The notes under the pieces were generated by a model. The model was not told where the DNA came from and did no database searches. It saw nothing but the letters and a program-made list of their open reading frames with translations. Position numbers and translations under genes: made by a program. A stretch of DNA of 64,000 nucleotides from Bacillus sp. FJAT-22090 (lineage in GTDB: Bacteria; Bacillota; Bacilli; Bacillales_A; Planococcaceae), in assembly GCF_001278755.1 (NCBI RefSeq), contig NZ_CP012601.1:2232001-2296000 (forward strand), in the 5' to 3' direction. Shown here one piece after another: positions 62,012-64,000 of this stretch; the stretch's first letter is position 1, and each line of letters starts with the position of its first letter.

Positions 62012-63460
62012 ATGAAAAAATTTACTTTCAATCTACTAGCCTTATTGTTATTACTAACTATGTTAACCCCTTCTGCAAGCGCAAAAGCACCTGACTTTAA
62101 CGGTGGCGTGCTTGATGAATATGAATATGAAGAGGTATTTTTCTTAGGAAATTCTCCTGTTACTTTTTCCGGAAAAGCGACAGTTACCGAAAAAGAAAAT
62201 AAAAACCAATTAACTTCTACATATAAATTTACATTATCAAATATTTATGGAGACAAATTAACACGTAGCGTTGTATATGTTTCCGATTTAAAAAGCTATG
62301 AAACAAAAGGGCAAACTACTTCGAATACGAAAGTAAAAAGTTATTCAGAAAAAGTTACGATGAACGATTCGAACAAAACAACATTTACCTTGGATGATTA
62401 TCAATTTTCCCAAGGGTCTGTCATTGATAATCGACCAGCAACAGATTATTATTCAGGAAATGTAATTGCTCGTAAGATTTATATAAGAACTGCTAAAGTC
62501 GGTAAAATAACGGAGAAAAAAGAAGTAACTGTATATATGAGCGGTCGTGATGTTGGGTATAAAAATTTCTGGGGGTCTACTGATACTCAATTTATTGACT
62601 ATGAAATCGTTACTCCTGAGGGAACCTCATTTGTTACTAGCAAAGTTTCTGATAGTAAATCAAGAGTACTAGAGTACGAACCACATACCCCTTCTCTTTC
62701 AAGCTTTGTGGGTGGACATTCCGTAATTAGCTCTTCTAATATGGTCTCAGAATACACGTTTAATATGCCTTATCGCTATTCTGGTCCAACTACAGGGACA
62801 ATCTATTTAAATAAAGAAAAAACACCAAAAGTAGAGCGTTTAATTGTTCCGAAATTTCGCGACATCGCAAAACATTGGTCAAAACCAAACATTGAAAAAC
62901 TTTATTCATTGGGTATCTTCGACGAATCAAGTAACTTCTTTTCTCCAGATGCAGCAATGAAAAAAGACCAATTTACAGTGAGCGTTGCAAAAGCTGTAGA
63001 TTTGCGTGTATTAGAAGAAAAGCCAACAAAGAAAAACACAGTTAAAAAAGCTTTATTTGAAGACCTTGACCCAAAAGATCCTAACTATGTATATATCGAA
63101 AGCGCATTAAACAATGGAATTGTAAGCACTGTAAACGCTAAGAAATTCGGTGCGAAGAACTCCATCACTCGAGCTGAAGCCGTTACTATCATAGTTCGCT
63201 CACTTGGCCTAGAGGGTCGTGCACCTAGCCCAGGATATAAAACAAACTTTATCGATGATCATAAGATACCGAAAGAAGCAAAAGACAGCATCTATGTAGC
63301 AAGTGAATTAGGTCTAATCGACCCTGATAGAAAAAATCGCATTAACGCAAATGAAGTATTAACTAGAGGTAAAGCATCCCAACTTTTAGTACGTTATTTA
63401 AACTTCTTAGAATCTGACTTAAAACAAAATTATCGCGATGACATGCTATATTTCGACTAA
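62012..63460 (+). CDS. Exported protein with three C-terminal SLH domains
   Basis: A 482-residue exported protein. Signal peptide (cut after ASA), a beta-rich unknown N-terminal region (about 25-275), then three S-layer homology modules at about 282-335, 348-402 and 412-465. The first has FRDIAKHW and the TRAE-type motif is seen as ITRAEAV in the second and LTRGKAS in the third, so two of three motifs are close to consensus. SLH domains bind pyruvylated SCWP, which suggests the strain uses both SLH and SbsC-type anchoring. AAAGAGG site before ATG. Confidence 0.88.
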   Translation: MKKFTFNLLALLLLLTMLTPSASAKAPDFNGGVLDEYEYEEVFFLGNSPVTFSGKATVTEKENKNQLTSTYKFTLSNIYGDKLTRSVVYVSDLKSYETKGQTTSNTKVKSYSEKVTMNDSNKTTFTLDDYQFSQGSVIDNRPATDYYSGNVIARKIYIRTAKVGKITEKKEVTVYMSGRDVGYKNFWGSTDTQFIDYEIVTPEGTSFVTSKVSDSKSRVLEYEPHTPSLSSFVGGHSVISSSNMVSEYTFNMPYRYSGPTTGTIYLNKEKTPKVERLIVPKFRDIAKHWSKPNIEKLYSLGIFDESSNFFSPDAAMKKDQFTVSVAKAVDLRVLEEKPTKKNTVKKALFEDLDPKDPNYVYIESALNNGIVSTVNAKKFGAKNSITRAEAVTIIVRSLGLEGRAPSPGYKTNFIDDHKIPKEAKDSIYVASELGLIDPDRKNRINANEVLTRGKASQLLVRYLNFLESDLKQNYRDDMLYFD

Positions 63461-63465
63461 AAAAC

Positions 63466-63510
63466 AAAAAAATCCTCTCCAAAACCTTAATAGGTTGGAG
63501 GGGATTTTTG
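63466..63510 (+). terminator. Terminator after SLH gene
   Basis: AAAAATCCTCTCCAAAACC pairs with GGTTGGAGGGGATTTTT with a small bulge; A- and T-runs flank it. Confidence 0.85.
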
Positions 63511-63516
63511 TTTCAG

Positions 63517-63549
63517 AATTGTTACTGGTGCCAGGCACTCGTAACAATT
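63517..63549. repeat. REP-like palindrome, copy 3
   Basis: AATTGTTACTGGTGCC pairs with GGCACTCGTAACAATT (14 of 16 positions). It shares the GTTACTGGTGCCAGGCAC core with the palindrome at 57263, and sits between the SLH and GntP genes, 11 bases from the GntP stop. Confidence 0.75.
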
Positions 63550-63559
63550 TTGTCATTCT

Positions 63560-64000
63560 TCAGACAAATATTAACCAAAGAATCATAGTTACTATTATTG
63601 TAGTGATTCCTTGCAGTAAGGTAGCCATTGTTTGTGCTTTGTATGCATCCGTTACTTTCATTCCACTAAATTGTGTTACTACCCAGAAGTAACTGTCGTT
63701 TACATGGCTTACCGTCATTGCACCAGCTCCAATGGCCATTACTACTAGGGCTAGTGGAAGAGCTCCTTCAATTCCTAATGTAGGAAGCATTGGCGCTATT
63801 AAGGATGATGTTATAACAAGCGCAGCGGTGGATGAGCCTTGAGCTGTTTTTAGTGCTGCTGCAATAAAGAATGGAACTAATAAGAATAATGCACCATTTG
63901 CCAGAGCCCCTAAATCCATTTGTTGTAATTGATCAGCAACACCAGAATTTTTAATTACTGTTCCGAACGATCCACCTGCACCAGTGATTAATAAAATAGG
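63560..64000 (-). CDS. GntP-family gluconate:H+ symporter, C-terminal part
   Basis: Partial gene that continues past the right edge; 147 codons from the end are visible. The sequence shows ILLITGAGGSFGTVIKNSG, FFIAAALKTAQGSSTAALVITS, LALVVMAIGAGAMTVSHVNDSYFWVV and a final membrane helix, all diagnostic of the GntP/GntT C-terminal region. It imports gluconate or a related sugar acid. No start is visible; a Met at 63919 is internal. Confidence 0.92.
   Translation of the reverse strand, partial: PILLITGAGGSFGTVIKNSGVADQLQQMDLGALANGALFLLVPFFIAAALKTAQGSSTAALVITSSLIAPMLPTLGIEGALPLALVVMAIGAGAMTVSHVNDSYFWVVTQFSGMKVTDAYKAQTMATLLQGITTIIVTMILWLIFV

Overview
The window looks like chromosomal DNA from a low-GC, Gram-positive, endospore-former-type Bacillales bacterium, most likely Planococcaceae (Psychrobacillus, Lysinibacillus or a relative). 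This is an inference from AT-rich sequence, strong AGGAGG-type ribosome sites, frequent TTG/GTG starts, LytR-CpsA-Psr enzymes, TagO, SecA2, SLH and SbsC-type wall-anchoring modules, and Bacillales palindromic repeats. No rRNA, tRNA, CRISPR array or prophage was seen.

Region 1 (1-22422, minus strand) is a cell-wall polymer locus. In transcription order it holds tagO (lipid-linked GlcNAc-1-P initiation), a DegT aminotransferase, a Wzz-like chain-length protein, a WbpB-type oxidoreductase, a UDP-GlcNAc 6-dehydrogenase, a hexapeptide acyltransferase, a Wzx-like flippase, an asparagine-synthase-like enzyme, a WecB/WbpI-type 2-epimerase, a Wzy-like polymerase, three glycosyltransferases, galU and an LCP ligase. 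Then come a large SH3b amidase, an SH3b protein and a truncated SpoIID/LytB-like gene. Five enzymes match the WbpA-B-E-D-I route to UDP-2,3-diacetamido-mannuronic acid (UDP-ManNAc3NAcA). I therefore read this as a secondary cell-wall polymer (SCWP) or teichuronic-acid-like pathway. Palindromic elements sit at module boundaries.

Region 2 (22600-35100) is a surface and secretion region. It holds a small unknown gene, an operon of a beta-propeller protein and a phosphodiester glycosidase, divergent secA2, a second beta-propeller paralogue, a second LCP enzyme and an SbsC-like exported protein. The SbsC-type SCWP-binding module recurs in two genes at 49-52 kb, one of them fused to a 5'-nucleotidase. 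Making the polymer, attaching it (LCP), exporting proteins (SecA2) and binding proteins to the polymer (SbsC-like) may thus form one connected surface system spread over 50 kb.

Region 3 (35-49 kb) is metabolic. It contains patA, a TRAP transporter with a GntR regulator and a divergent FAD-linked 2-hydroxyacid oxidase, a VOC protein, guaC, a YyaL-like gene with a C-terminal frameshift, a small TTG-start gene, amhX, and an N-acylamino-acid racemase/MenC-like enzyme.

Region 4 (49-64 kb) holds the SbsC-like genes, proline dehydrogenase, a PepSY protein with a two-component system, a REP-associated tyrosine transposase with three related palindromes nearby, a class I glutamine amidotransferase, a branched-chain aminotransferase, two exported proteins (one with SLH domains) and a partial GntP permease. 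Functions are by recognition of families from the sequence; no database search was run.
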